Origin: Cornus controversa
Taxonomy: Eukaryota > Streptophyta > Magnoliopsida > Cornales > Cornaceae
Assembly: GCA_026545225.1 (NCBI GenBank)
Contig: CM048853.1
Span: 52,881,255 to 52,945,254 of the forward strand
Direction of reading: 5' to 3'
DNA length: 64,000 nt
The number at the start of each line of letters is the position of its first letter. Position 1 is the first letter of the stretch. Below are positions 49,878 to 62,068 of this stretch, piece by piece. The notes below the pieces were generated by a model. The model worked only from the letters and a program-made list of their open reading frames with translations, was not told where the DNA came from and made no database searches. The translations under genes were made by a program, and so were the position numbers.

Positions 49878-50750
49878 CCAATGGGTTGTCATTCATAATA
49901 TCTTCTTCTTGTTTGTTTCTCTTTCTCTTCAATGACACCTAAGAAAATGTAATTTACAAAATCTAAAGTCAAGTGACATAACTTTTACCTGGAGGATTTA
50001 GATACAAGGAAAAACTTGGTGTTTGTGTATCTTTATTCTCTTTTCCTTATTTATTTTTTTATACTTAATTAGTTTTTTATTTTAAATAAATTAATTATCT
50101 AATTAATTTTACTTTATAATCAATTTGATATCGTTTAAAAGAGCATATTTCATTTAAAATGGGATAAAAATAGGTGCAAATAAAATTCAATCAATGGACC
50201 ATAAATAGTATTTCATGACTTAAAATCCAAAATATTCCATTTCATTCAAAAAAAAAAAAAAAAACAAATGTCCAATGAGTTCAACTTTCCATACAGCAAT
50301 TTTTAAAGGTACTAGACCTTCAGATATGGCTTATATGAGACAACAATATTCAAGACTTTTAAAAGCATTTCTCAATAATAGTAATAGGGGAGTACATCGT
50401 ACTTTCAATTATTTTCTAATATCTATTAATCATTTTCCAATAACCGAAAAGAAAAGAACCCCAGTAGAGACCATCTCTCCTGTAAAATACTCCAAACAAA
50501 TTCACATGAACATCCAATAAAAAAGAACCACGTTATAATAAAAAAACCGCTGTCAAAAAGAACTTATGGGCTTTAGCTGATACGATCGGACCTGATTGAG
50601 CCACAGTGAGTTTAACAATGGTGCTTACACATTGAATCAGAACCCTTCAAGATAATGACAACAAATGCATCAGAGAAACTGTGCGTCCCACGAATCTGAT
50701 CCTTTGAAAATCTAGAGAGAGAAAGGGTGTAAATTGTAATGCAGGATTAT
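49878..50750. other. Intergenic upstream of the F-box gene; unidentified 81-codon frame
   Basis: A frame at 50275-50520 (81 residues, MSSTFHTAIFKGTRPSD...) has a mixed, protein-like composition and AT-rich codons. I do not recognise it and see no domain or expression signal. An organellar insertion or a gene relic are both possible. The rest holds nothing clear. Confidence 0.3.
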
Positions 50751-51030
50751 GCAGCAAACTAGCAGTCGAAGCAGAGCAGATTCAAATGTTCTTGTAGTTG
50801 AAAGAAACCCTCTGCAGTTTTCTTCGTGAAATTATATATATAGAGAGAGTAGAGGTCGAGGAGGGTAATGCAGCAACCTATAATTCGAAGCAAAGCAGAG
50901 TCAAACGCTATGATTCGAAACCCTAATTTCAGAAACCATACAACATTTTTGTTGTGAAGTTCTATAGGGGGAGAGGGGCGATGCAGCAAACGAGCATTCG
51001 AAGCGAAGCAGATTCAAATTCTCGAAGTCC
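50751..51030. repeat. Three degenerate 112-118-bp repeats in the F-box leader
   Basis: The phrase gcagcaaactagcagtcgaa and its variants recur at 50751, 50869 and 50981, each followed by gcagattcaaat-like sequence. The array ends about 15 bp before the F-box start codon, so it probably lies in the promoter or 5' UTR. Confidence 0.8.
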
Positions 51031-51042
51031 TTGCCGTAATCA

Positions 51043-53612
51043 ATGCCATTATCACGAGAAAGGAATCCTCGTTTGCGGTTGAAGAAACGTCCGAGCTGGT
51101 CAGACCTCTGGTTCAGAGACGAAGACCTCAAGCATGTTGTTCTCAAAATGCGATTGCAATCTCTCTCTGACTCGCGATTGCAATATCTCTCTAACTCACG
51201 ATTGCAATCTCTCTCCGGAACGCCACCATCAGAACCAGACGAAACCCTAGCTCTAGACAGCCCTACTGCTCCCGATTCCACCTCCCTTCTTTCCGACCAG
51301 CTTCTCCTTATCATCCTCTCTAAGCTCCCTCACTCTCAACACGTTTCTAATTCTTTGGTTTCCAAGCGATGGTCGAGACTTAGCGGCCGACTCGTTTCCT
51401 CCCTCAAGCTCTTAGATTGGGATTTTCTCGAGTCTGGTCGTCTGGTTTATCGGTTCCCGAATCTCACAGCTATCGATCTTGTTCGAGCTTCTATACGGTC
51501 GGATCGCAACTCAGGAATCTTGTTAACCAATAAATTTGTATCGGTTCACCTCGAATCTTGCTCCGCGGGTGATGGGTTTTTTAGGAAGCAGGATTTATTG
51601 CATTCGAATATGATTGATGCAGGGCTGCAAATTCTCGCCGAGGGGTGCCCTAATTTGAGAAAGCTTGTTCTGATTGGTGCAAGCGACAAAGGCTTGTCGT
51701 GTGTCGCTGAGTGCCTGACGCTGCAGGAATTGGAGTTGCATTGTTGTGCAGATTTGTCATTGGGAGGAATTTCAGGGTGCCAGAATTTACAGATTTTGAA
51801 ATTGATAGGTTGTGTTGATGGGTTCTACAATACAGTGATTTCAGACATTGGGTTGACAATTGTGGCGCAAGGGTGTAGCCGGTTAGTGAAACTCGAGCTG
51901 GTTGGTAATGAAGGGAGCTATGATGGGATCAAAGCTATTGGCCAGTGCTGCCTAATGCTTGAGGAGCTGACCCTATGCGATCACAGGATGGATGGTGGGT
52001 GGTTGGCGGCACTTTCATTTTGCGGAAATTTGAAGACTTTAAAGCTTCAGAATTGCAAGAGTATTGATCTAAGTCCAGGGCCCGAGGAGCATTTGGGTTC
52101 CTGTCCTACTCTCGAAGAACTACATTTGCAGGGATGTCATATGCGGGATAAACAGGGGGTGAAAGCACTATTTCAAGTGTGTGAGGCAGTTAGGGAACTT
52201 GATTTTGTGGATTGTTGGGGATTGGACAACAATATATTTAGCGCTGCAAGTATTTGCAGGTATGAGTTGACCCTTATTTGCTGCCTGTTTTAACTTCTCT
52301 TAAACTTGTATATTTTTTAAAAGAGGGTGAATGTTACAGGAAGTCACTGTGTGTTAGTTTTACAATTTTGCTGTGGAGATTGAGTATAACACCTGTCTTC
52401 TTGTTTCATAACTTTTAGTACAGTGAAGTAAGGTTTTTGAGAATTGGTGGGTTGTTCTTTCTGTTTCGTAAATGATACAGAATTAACATATTAGCAGATG
52501 AGTCTACATGTACGCAGAATGGAATATTCATTACATCGATGATATATCTGTCAATATATCTCTACTTTTAAGACATTTGGATATCCCATTTATTGATATT
52601 TTTACGTTTGTTAAGTTTTTGTTGCTAATTTTCTTTATTTCCCAAAAATGTTATTGATATTTAGTAGTATATCTTCCAATATATCTTTGGTTCCGGAAAC
52701 TCTATGTATATGATTTTTGAATGTCTAAATACCATGCATATGTACACATAGATACACTCCAAAAGGCACAATCTAAGAACAGACACACTCGTCTTTCTCG
52801 TGTTCAACCTATCAGAAATTACCTAGCCATGAGGGGAAGTTATGTGGCAGTACAAAATGTCCCATTCAAGTTCTGTGACCAATTATTGCAAGAAAATTCA
52901 GACAACCAGTCACAACCTCTTCTTTATCGTGTTCAACCTATCAGGAATTACCAGGCCATGAGGCAGACCGCATCTGATTAAAGCCTCATCCTATTATAAT
53001 GGTTTGTGTCAAGCATTATATTCAGGATTTCACATTATATAGTGAGTTATCACGAATTATCATATTTTATCCAAACAATTGCCTGAGTGAAAAATGATAC
53101 CTTCGTGGAGCAGGGGAATTTAAAATTTGACCAGTACATACTATGGAGTACAGTGGGCTGAATTTGGCCTGTTCATGATGGGAACAACTTGTGATAGACT
53201 ATCTTTATTCTTCTATCTTTGTCTTTGGTTCTACTAGAAACAGATTAAGATAATGAAATAAGTTTCAGATTTTTCTATTTTAAGTCATAGCATACTATCT
53301 GACTTCAATATCAAATTTTGATGGGTGATTTTTTTTCTTCATAGGAGGGTAAAGCTTCTATCTTTGCAAGGATGCTCATTACTATCAGTGGAAGGTTTAG
53401 ACTCTGTAGTTCAGTCTTGGAATGAGCTCAAAACACTCAGGGTAGTTTCATGTAACAATATAAAGGATAGTGAAGTCACCCCAGCTCTGGCAGCCTTATT
53501 TTCTGTTCTTAAAGAGTTGAAATGGAGGCCAGATTCCAGATCTCTTCTGTCATTGGCTCTTGTGGGGACTGGAGTGGGAAAGAAAGGCGGTAGATCTTTC
53601 AAGAGGGACTGA
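51043..53612 (+). CDS. F-box/LRR protein, like Arabidopsis At5g51370/At5g51380 type
   Basis: Two exons, 51043-52259 and 53345-53612, give 494 residues. The donor is GCAG/gtatga and the acceptor ttcttcatag/G. The junction is in phase 2 and both exons stay open (SICR-RVKLLSLQG). An F-box lies at residues about 81-120 (LLSDQLLLIILSKLP, then VSKRWSRLSG), and leucine-rich repeats of the cysteine-containing type run from about 180 to 465 (GCPNLRKLVL, GCQNLQILKL, GCSRLVKLELVG). It is expected to bind SKP1 through the F-box and present a substrate to an SCF ubiquitin ligase; the substrate is unknown. The tail GTGVGKKGGRSFKRD is basic. Residues 37-60 are three 8-residue repeats (RLQSLSDS-like). The assignment to the At5g51370/51380 group is from memory of the family. 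Confidence 0.92.
52721..52981. repeat. Duplicated phrase inside the F-box intron
   Basis: The phrase cgtgttcaacctatcagaaa, followed by ttacctagccatgagg, occurs at about 52799 and 52928. The 86-residue frame across it lies wholly inside the intron and has no splice support. It may be an old exon relic or repeat. Confidence 0.55.
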
Positions 53613-54472
53613 AAGTTGAAGCTGCTAGTTGATGTTGAAATTATGAACTGCTGCTGGATGGGTACCTTGATGTTTAACATCGCAGCTGCAGAGGGTTTAG
53701 CATTACATGCAGACGGACATTCTCAATACACTGCAATTGTTCACTTGTCTGTTTCAAATGGTTAGCATAGTCGGTAGGAGAAGGAATCACCTTTTTTTGC
53801 CTACAGGAAGGCTGCCAAAGAGAGCTAGTAATGCTAAGAATTTATTTTCCTTCGACCCTGAATGTTTATGGGGTAACCTTTTTACTGGATGCAACCTGTC
53901 AGCTGAACTTATCTCCATTAAACATTAATGTATTTTAGTAATGACACTGTTTCTCTTATAGTGAAGAAGTTAGATGTGCTAATTTTTTATAGATTAGTTC
54001 TACTGATTTTTAGGAGTCAAAATAAGTGATATTAATTCAGCAGTTATTTTTATTCATTTTCTGTAATTTATCCAATTTCTATAATTCTATTTTCACATCA
54101 TGTATATTCAGCATGTCAAAGGAATCACATTCTTTCTTCTATCACACATACTAGTTGTGCTATCTGCAATGTGAAAATCTAAATTTTGTGTGCCTTCACT
54201 ACTGTGCTCTCGGCTGTAAAATGGGTTTTTACAATAATAATAATAATAGCAATAACAATTATTATTATTACAGTGCTTATTATTATTATTTGCTCGAGAT
54301 ACCCAAACTGTGCTTTGACTGATACCAGCGGATAAAAGGTTTTCTTCTGCACTTTTCGAAAGAGAATCCATCAATGCCCATTGATTGCATAATTTGGTTA
54401 TTTCAGAAAAAAAAACTATCTAATTTAAAACTCATGACCCTTATCTTTTTCTCTTTATTTCTCATCTTGCAG
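53613..54472 (+). other. Probable 3' UTR of the F-box gene and spacer
   Basis: The sequence directly after the stop is GC-normal and exon-like up to about 53930, where ttaatgtattttagtaatg could act in polyadenylation. An AAT/ATT microsatellite lies at about 54232-54290. No gene. Confidence 0.45.
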
Positions 54473-55463
54473 TAACGAGTCTAACGACTGACCACCAAAA
54501 GCAAGCACTTGGGAAAGAATGCAAGATGCCATGGATGTAGCAGAAGACTTGGAAAATCGAGGTTATATTGTGCACCTCAATGTAGCTCAATCTCACTCCG
54601 TCCAGGTAACCTATTGGTGCATATTATTTAAGTTATCCATTTATAAAATACCAGTACAATGAAAAGCTTTTTTTTTGTTCCCCCTTTTCGGGTTCTCTTT
54701 TAAGCTTAACAATAAACAATGCATTAATTGCCAAGCTATTTAAACCCATCTAATAGAGGAACATTACCTCCTGTGCTTTCTAATGGGAATTTGTCCCTAA
54801 AAATTTAGTTCTCTGGGTGCACAGAAACTTGATTCCCTTGTTGCATGGTTATCCTTTGTGGCTTTGGTAATATTATGTTTAAGCAGTCGATTCTTTCACT
54901 CTATGGATGGAAACTGAATTATATTATTCTGCTGAAACTTAAACATGCACCCCCTCAAAATCTTTTACACATCATCATATTGGTGTGAGTTCATCTATTC
55001 TTTGCTGCTTCCTCGACCTTTGTGTTTCCAAAGTTTTGTTTCGTTAATTTCTTTTTTTAATAAGTGATATTTCCATCTCTCAATTCTGATTTTTTCAACT
55101 TTGCATGACAACTATAGTGCTTAATGTCAAAGCTTTATTTTTTTATCTTGTTTAGTTAGCTTGCTGTGTACCATCCAACCAAAAAGACAAGACTTGACCA
55201 CCCAAAACTGGGTGTCCCTGGGGGGGAGGTTGTGTTAAATTCTGGTATCTTGATTTTAGAGAAGAAAAATTGTGTTGGGCATAATACACAACTATACAAG
55301 CCAGTGGGTGTTTTTGTTGTTGGAGAGTCTCAACGCTCAAATCCATCTTCCATTGCCAGGAAAGATAGAACTAGTTGAAGAGAATGTTAGTCTGGTTGGT
55401 GTTCTGAGAAGTGCTGCAATTTTGCTATCAGAAATTGAGTCAGCAGCATTCCTTGATTCGTAA
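54473..55463 (+). other. Unidentified coding-like exons
   Basis: Segment 1 (54473-54605) sits between a ttgcag acceptor and a cag/gtaacc donor and has the frame ERMQDAMDVAEDLENRGYIV. Segment 2 starts after an AG at 55159 and continues in phase (LAVYHPTKKTRLDHPKLGVP), open to 55378. An overlapping second frame runs to 55463 (VEENVSLVGVLRSAAILLSE). The in-phase junction and sensible composition suggest real exons, but the frame change and missing start suggest an incomplete or decayed gene. I do not recognise the product. Alternatively, it is part of an alternative transcript of the F-box gene. Confidence 0.35.
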
Positions 55464-57077
55464 TATTGGTTGATAACTGTTTAGGGTGGTACTCTATACT
55501 TTTAAGAAGGTTTTTCATCTGGGAGCTAAGTAGCATCATCCTCTTTTCAGTATATTCGCATTTGCGCCGTTCCTTTCATCAACCCAGCTAATGATCTGTT
55601 TTCATTGACTTTTCCAAGTCTGAAGAAGACTCATCTTGTTCATTCTTGGAACTCTAGTTGCCAGCTCATTTTGAATGTCTATGGTAGCAACAATCTCGGT
55701 GCTGAAGATTACACCAGACGTGTTGGGTATTATTGGTTGTTTTGAGGCATAGCAATACTTGTTTAGGGCATCAAGCAGAGAGTAGTGTTCTGACTCTGAG
55801 GCTAGAGCATAAAGAGTCATCATCAATCAAGTGTAAGACTGAAGGCTAGTTTCTAGCAAGCTTAATTACGGCCAAATATTTCCGGCTTGAGGCCCTGGCA
55901 ATGAGAGATGTAAAATAATCTGCCTATATAATAAAGATATATGGAGATAATGTGTCTCCCTATGTTAGTCTTCATTGATGGAAAAATAATTCCTGATGCT
56001 CACCATTTTTAAACAATGCTATAGAAACTGTGTATGTGCACTGCACTGCCATTTGACCCAATTCTTCAGTAGGGCTTCAACACCAGGGGCAGAGACATTT
56101 TTTTTGTTTTCAAAATCCTATTTATGGTTATCGATTAATGATGAGTTTGCAAAAGAAAATTATATGAAAAACAACCCCTCCCCCCAACAACTCCCACCCC
56201 ACCCCACCTTTTTAATATCCTATTTATGGTTACCTATTAGTGGTGAGTTTACAAAAGGAAATTACATTTAGTCTTGCTTTTAGAAATCCAAATCTAGTGA
56301 AAAAAGAAGAAGTGTCCAATATTGTTGTAATCTTTGCTACAACATTTCAATTCTCTACATATATATATATATATATATATATGTTATTTGTTATCTATAT
56401 GAATTTAAGAGAGAAGAAAAGGAATGTTCCACATTTATCAGCTATCAGAATCTTCTCTCAATTTTTTTCTTCTAATATCAGTTTATAGTCTATTTATTTA
56501 AGTTGTATTCTCCTCTTCTTTTTAAGTTATTATTCTTGATTTTTAAGATTATATTAAGAATAGAAAAACACTTTCACAAGGACACTCTCATTCAACTCAC
56601 TCCTTTATAACCATTGGATTGCAAGGCTATGAGGTTAGCCTTTTAATCTAGTGGTTATAAGCATGTTAGATTAATAAGGATGCAAATTTAGTGAAAGTAT
56701 CCTCGTAATGGATATGTCCTTATATATAAATTTTGTTTTGTATCATAAAAATACGGTTACAAATAGTTTAAAATCTTTTAAAATTTTAATTTAATATTAC
56801 TAGTTTGTCTTTCCCAAATGAATATTTCTGGCTCCGCCCTTGTGTGTGTGTGTGTGTAAGAAGTCCAATAAGTGATTCCTGAAATATCGATGACAATAAG
56901 CTAGTAAAGAAAATTTCCCACTTTTAGATTATTCTTAATTAATATCAATGACCTCAATCAGGTGCTAATATTATAAAGATCATGGGCAGTTGCACAGGAA
57001 AATTCAGTATGTGACAAGTGATTTTGAATGATGAGCTTGGTTTTCTATCAAAACTTTGACTTTACATCTGTTATGAT
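55464..57077. other. Intergenic with a possible GGAGCCAG-family element
   Basis: Between about 56083 (caggggcagagac) and 56841 (reversed: caagggcggagccag) lies a possible hAT-type element related in its ends to the 'cggagctagg' MITEs. It contains a duplicated roughly 50-bp phrase (cctatttatggttatcgatt...) at 56117 and 56218 and an (AT)n run. No target duplication and no gene were found. Confidence 0.4.
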
Positions 57078-57618
57078 CAAGGAAGCACAGATACAGCATT
57101 TGTACAGCTGTGGCCGTATCGGACACGTATCCGATACGGATACAGCCCGGATACGGCCGGATACGTGTCCGATACGGCTAAGAAGTATCCAATTTTTTAA
57201 AATTATTTTTTGAATATCGGATACGGCTGGGATACGGGAGGGATACGGCTAGGTTATGTGGGATATGCTAGGATACGGAAAGGATACGGCTGAGATACGG
57301 GAAGGATACGTTTAGGATACTTTTTTGGACAAATTTGTAATTTTTTGTTATATAAAATGGGGTTGACATGTAATATTAAAAACTTTATAGGTTAGAAAAT
57401 AAAAATTATTTTATAATAAATCAAAAATAGTTTTAAATACATTTATTTTATGGTTGAAGAATAACACTTAATATTTTATGTATAATATTATATTTTTATT
57501 TATTTATTTATTTGAAGTATCCTTGCCGTGTCCGTATCCTACTTTTTTGAGATTTCCTGTATCGCCGTATCCGTATCGTGTCGTACCCGTATCCCGTTTC
57601 CGTGTCTATGCTTCTTAG
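57078..57618. mobile_element. hAT-type MITE of the 'gatacgg' family, copy 3
   Basis: A 541-bp element with a perfect 8-bp duplication, gttatgat, at 57070-57077 and 57619-57626. The ends caaggaagcacagatac and, reversed, ctaagaagcatagacac match at 13 of 17. The arms are dense in ggatacgg/ccgtatcc repeats; the centre is AT-rich. No transposase. Confidence 0.88.
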
Positions 57619-58872
57619 GTTATGATGGTCACTTGCAGGTTAAACTCAAATCATGAGAAAAACTATTTGCTTCTGGGAAAATTCCATTTGGTATGATCAA
57701 ATGCCTTGTTCATTTGCTAACTTTAAGGCTAGATCATTCTTTTTATCTTCTTCGGTAATGGAATGCTTCTCGAGCTTAAATCACTTTGATAAGGAGGTAT
57801 AATATGATCAATGAGTGACTTAAATATGTTGCCTGTTACCTTTGAAAAAATCTTTTTCACACTTATTCAAGGGATTGCACTTTTTGAATCAACAATTTAT
57901 TTGTTTGAATACTGTGTTGTTGACCTCCTTCCATGGCCTACAGGTCTAACAAGGTCTCAGGTTAATTGTTCTTAAATTCTTTGAAAGAAATTGTTGAGAA
58001 CTGTAGAAAGGACCCTCAATCCAGCTTGAGGTAGTAGGATCTTTGAAGTGAGTGCAAATCATGGGCTTGATCTTTTCAGTCTCATCTACTCATTCACCTG
58101 CCTGATTCTCGAGGTGAGTGCAAATTATGGACTTCTCCTCGGATGACCTGTCATCTACCCATTTGTTTGCCTGGTTTTTCAGGTGATGGCATGGAAGAAA
58201 TAGTATTCTGGTCGCGGCTTCTTGGTCACCACGGCCTTGCTTTGCTCGATGGTTTTCATTAGAAGTTTCAAAAATGGAATTGGAACAAGATTTGAGAATG
58301 CAGTTGATTTTGGGATTTCCCTCATCTCCAATTACCCTGCCATGTTTTTGTAATCATCATGAACCAAGCTCACAGACCACATAGGTTATAATTGAATTAC
58401 CACTATGCACAACAACCCTTTACAGTTAAATTCTTATTGTACAATTTCCACATTCCATTCTGTCAGCGACTCAGCGTATGAGAACACGAAGAACATGTTT
58501 GATAGGTAGGGAAAGTGGAAGGAAAAGGAGAGGGGTGCTAGATCTTTTTTTTCTTTTGGTAGAGGACAATGGGAAGAAAAAATAAGAGAGGAGAGGAATC
58601 TTTTTCCTTTAGGCTCGGCATCTCCCTTCCTCTCAGAAATGGGAGGAAAGAAAGAAGTATCGAATCTCTCTTTCTCATTTTTATATGTTTACCCTATGAC
58701 AATGTCTTTTTTAAGGGTTAAATCACTTAACTTTTTTAACGGTTGAGGTTTGGTCTAATTACACTAGAATGAAATTTTTTAAAAATCTTGCAATAACCTG
58801 CCCTCTAATAAAATAACATTAATTTTTAGGGCAAAATTACCTTTATACTCCAAATAATACTAAAATATCTTT
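57619..58872. other. Intergenic with a possible last exon at 58183-58262
   Basis: After tttttcag at 58175-58182 a frame DGMEEIVFWSRLLGHHGLAL ends at a stop at 58260-58262. It reads like a last exon, but no upstream exon joins it convincingly. The neighbouring phrase gtgagtgcaaatcatggg is duplicated near 58041 and 58113. The purine-rich stretch at 58490-58680 is probably repeat. Confidence 0.3.
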
Positions 58873-59083
58873 GAGAAATGCTAAACGTCACAATTTTATT
58901 TCACGAATTTTAACTCGAATTTATGTGGCAGGTAATAATATCATAGGGACTCTGTGTATGGGGGAATTCCACCAATAATAACTTATCATTTAATTTTATC
59001 TCCTAAAATAATGGACTATATCACCTGCCACATAGATTCGAGTTAAAACTCGTGATATTTATTCGAGACGTGTAGCATTACTC
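58873..59083. mobile_element. Mutator-type MITE, 211 bp, perfect 9-bp duplication
   Basis: The ends gagaaatgctaaacgtc and, reversed, gagtaatgctacacgtc match at 15 of 17. The target duplication aatatcttt is exact at 58864-58872 and 59084-59092. The inner arms also pair (aattttaactcgaatttatg, then gtggcagg). The family is shared with 10471-10651. Confidence 0.9.
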
Positions 59084-59092
59084 AATATCTTT

Positions 59093-61150
59093 TACAATGA
59101 AAAGACGAAATTGCCTAGCTCTTTTGTTCACAACTTACCCACCCCTCTCTCTCCACCCAACAGCCAAAACCACCACCCCTCTCCTCTCTTCTTCCTCTCT
59201 TCGTTCTCTCCATCTCTCCATCTACTGTCGCTGCCACCACCACGATATTTTGTCGTTTGGTATATTTTTTTGTATACACCCAGAGGCACAGGCAAGCCCT
59301 CAATTGGGGAAGAAGGAAACAAGCACCATAACTCAGGCTTCAAGCCATCGGCTAAGATTGGAGCAAACCCTAGGTTTTGGCAAACTTGGACAGAGGTTCA
59401 CTCGAAGGTTTGGCCTGAGGAGATGACAATTGGGTTGAACATCTCTTTTTAGAGGAGAGATTCTTACAACCGTAGAGCTTTTTAGTTGGCAATTTAGTAT
59501 TTAATTTAGCTGCAATCTCTTTGTTCTCATTTGAAGCACTTTTTTTTAGGTTTGTTGGTGTAGGTATGATGATATGGTTCTTTCATTTGATATAGAAGTA
59601 TACGACAATGAGTTGAAGGCTGTCGTTAGCCCATGTGTAATTTTGCCAACTTGATGCAATTCTTTTTTTTATGTTTCTCAATATGCATTTGATCTCTATG
59701 ACCTAGATGTATAAAATATACACACGGATTGTATATTTTTTTTCTTTATAAGTTGTTATTTGGGACTCAAATTTATCTCATCTTCATTTTTTATTTCAAT
59801 TCACTATGTAATTGGTAGTCTGCCCACTTCTATATTTGTCCTCGTAGTTCTCTTCATCTGGTTTTCTTATGTAGATGGACGGTTCTTTATTCACAACTGA
59901 GAACAGAGGAGTATTGTTTGAACTATATTTTTGGTTCACATTGCTGGAAGCCCTAAAATTTCCTTATGTATTTGATACAGTTTTTTCTTCGCAATTATTG
60001 GTGAGTTTCATTTCACCTTCATGTAGGGAAATTTCAAAATAAATGTGATGAATTTACATTGTATAAGAAGAAGTGTATAACATAGAATTTTGACTTATTT
60101 TGTGAACTCTCTATAGCCTCTCACTTTCAAAAGCACTGAGCTGTTACCTTCCCACAATTAGGAGGAAAAACAGCCCCTCCCACACCTTCCAAAGATTCAT
60201 TTTTATTTACTTTATTTTGTTACCAAATATTTTATAACCAAAATTATAGAAAAGGGCCATTACTTTGTGTTGGTAGACAATGACCTAACAATGGCCTAGC
60301 ATTTACACATCTCACATAAAATATATGGTATTTTTTTTTCTTCTGCAAGAAACTCACACAACCATTTATTTTTATCGATGCTCAAACCTTCAATTTCCAC
60401 TTTGAAAATAAAAGAGATAACTTCGGTGGTAAAATATATGGCAATTATAAGGGCCTCTTTTATGAATTTAAATTATGTCCACTAAGAATAATATTTACCT
60501 ACTGGTGAGGTGCTCTCTACATCTTTTAATTACAAAATCAAAAAAATAATAAACAAGAAAAATAAACTTGGACATTATACAAGAGAATATTTTGGAAAGC
60601 GCATATATCATACTTTCTTAATTTTGTAATTGGGCGATTACTTACCTAGTGATCGGTGAATAAATGTTCCCTCCTGATCTGATGTGGTCCAATTTCTGTA
60701 ATTATAAAATCAAGAAATTAATAAGTAAATTTAGGCATTATACAAGAGAGAATATTTTGACAAGTTCATATATCATATTTTTTTTATTTTATAATTGAAG
60801 GAGATTGTGTGCATTTGTGATTGAACCACGATAGCGATCAAGAGAAAACTAGTCCTTATGAATGAGAAGGACCGTCTAATATGAAACTGCGGCTCGGAAT
60901 TCCTTCCTACAAACATGGCAGGAAATCATTGACCGAACATGTGGATCATTATCTATATATATCTATATATATATATTACATTTAAATTTGGTATAATAAG
61001 ACAAAAAAAGTCAATCTAATGGTCAAAAGTTGTTCAAAAATGAATCATGTGGATCAAAATGTCTTTGCCTAATACAGTTCAAAATAATTCTATCCAACAG
61101 TTATCATTACATTAGGCACATGCACACACTAGTGTGTGTGTATATATATA
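59093..61150. other. Intergenic with weak overlapping frames and a duplicated segment
   Basis: Two overlapping plus-strand frames (59097-59426, 59111-59452) lie in a C/T-rich, low-complexity stretch and have no domain. They are not accepted as genes. A segment of about 90 bp (aattacaaaatcaa ... acattatacaagagaatatt) occurs at about 60525 and 60708. No other structure. Confidence 0.4.
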
Positions 61151-61334
61151 GAACAAATTACACTTACATCCCTTCTAGATTGGCTTTATAACACTTATCT
61201 CCCCTGTGTTTTGGCACATAACACTTACCTCCCTCTAGTTTGCACATTGGTAACAAATAGCCCCTTTTATCAATCAAACTAACAACTATTGCTGATATCA
61301 TCAAAATTTAATCTTAAAAGGACAATTATATCCC

Positions 61335-61910
61335 ACCATGAGCCACCACTTTGAGCAGACTCGCTTCGGACCTTCAACAATAGCAACATCACCTCTAGTT
61401 GAGCCTCCACCCACCTCCGTCTCCACCAAGCTTCACCACCTACGCCATCAACATTCACCATTGAAACCACTGCCGAGAAGACCTAACTCCGACCAAACCA
61501 CTAGCCACTACCATCCTAATGCCAAAGATGTCATTAAAGTCGAGACCCACCACCTCCACTGCCACACCTAGAAGACCCATATCTCTATTGTCGTCATCAC
61601 CTTGGCCAAACAGACCCACCAAACCACCAACTCCACCACCATTATTCAAGCAACACTTAAACAATCGTGTAGATCCACTTTCCCTACCATGAGTCATCAC
61701 TGTGAGCAGACCCACTTCAAACCTTCAACCGTAGTAACATCACCTCCAGCCGAGCCACCACCCACCTTTGTCTCTACCATGCTTCACCACCTACACCATC
61801 AACACTCACCATTGAAACCACTGCCAAGAAGACCTAGTTTCGGCCAAACCACTAGCCACTACTATTCCAATGCCAAAGTTGCCATTGAAACTGAGACCCG
61901 TCAATTTTAG
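61335..61910 (+). repeat. 351-bp in-frame tandem duplication inside the Mutator-like element
   Basis: Two copies begin accatgagccacca and accatgagtcatca. Because 351 is a multiple of three, both stay open in the same frame type with SPLKPLPRR. The peptide is Pro/His/Thr-rich and matches no domain I know. Origin by gene capture is only a possibility. Confidence 0.6.
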
Positions 61911-62068
61911 TCGCAACATTTTTAAGGATATAATTATCCTTTTAAGATTAAATTTTGATAACATCAGCAATAATCGTTAATTTGATTGGCATTTGACAGA
62001 AAAGAGTATTTGTTACCAATATACAAACTAGAGGGGTAAGTGTTATATGCAACACATAGGAGGTAAGT

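Noticed and set aside
50597-50617. miR171-like sequence tgattgagccacagtgagtt
   Set aside because: Only about the first ten bases agree with miR171 and no hairpin partner is seen nearby.
50901-51859. Minus-strand frames of 137 and 69 residues
   Set aside because: They are antisense shadows of exon 1 of the F-box gene.
59097-59452. Two overlapping plus-strand frames of 109 and 113 residues
   Set aside because: They share a C/T-rich low-complexity stretch in two frames, with minus-strand frames over the same bases. No domain, splice signal or family is recognisable.
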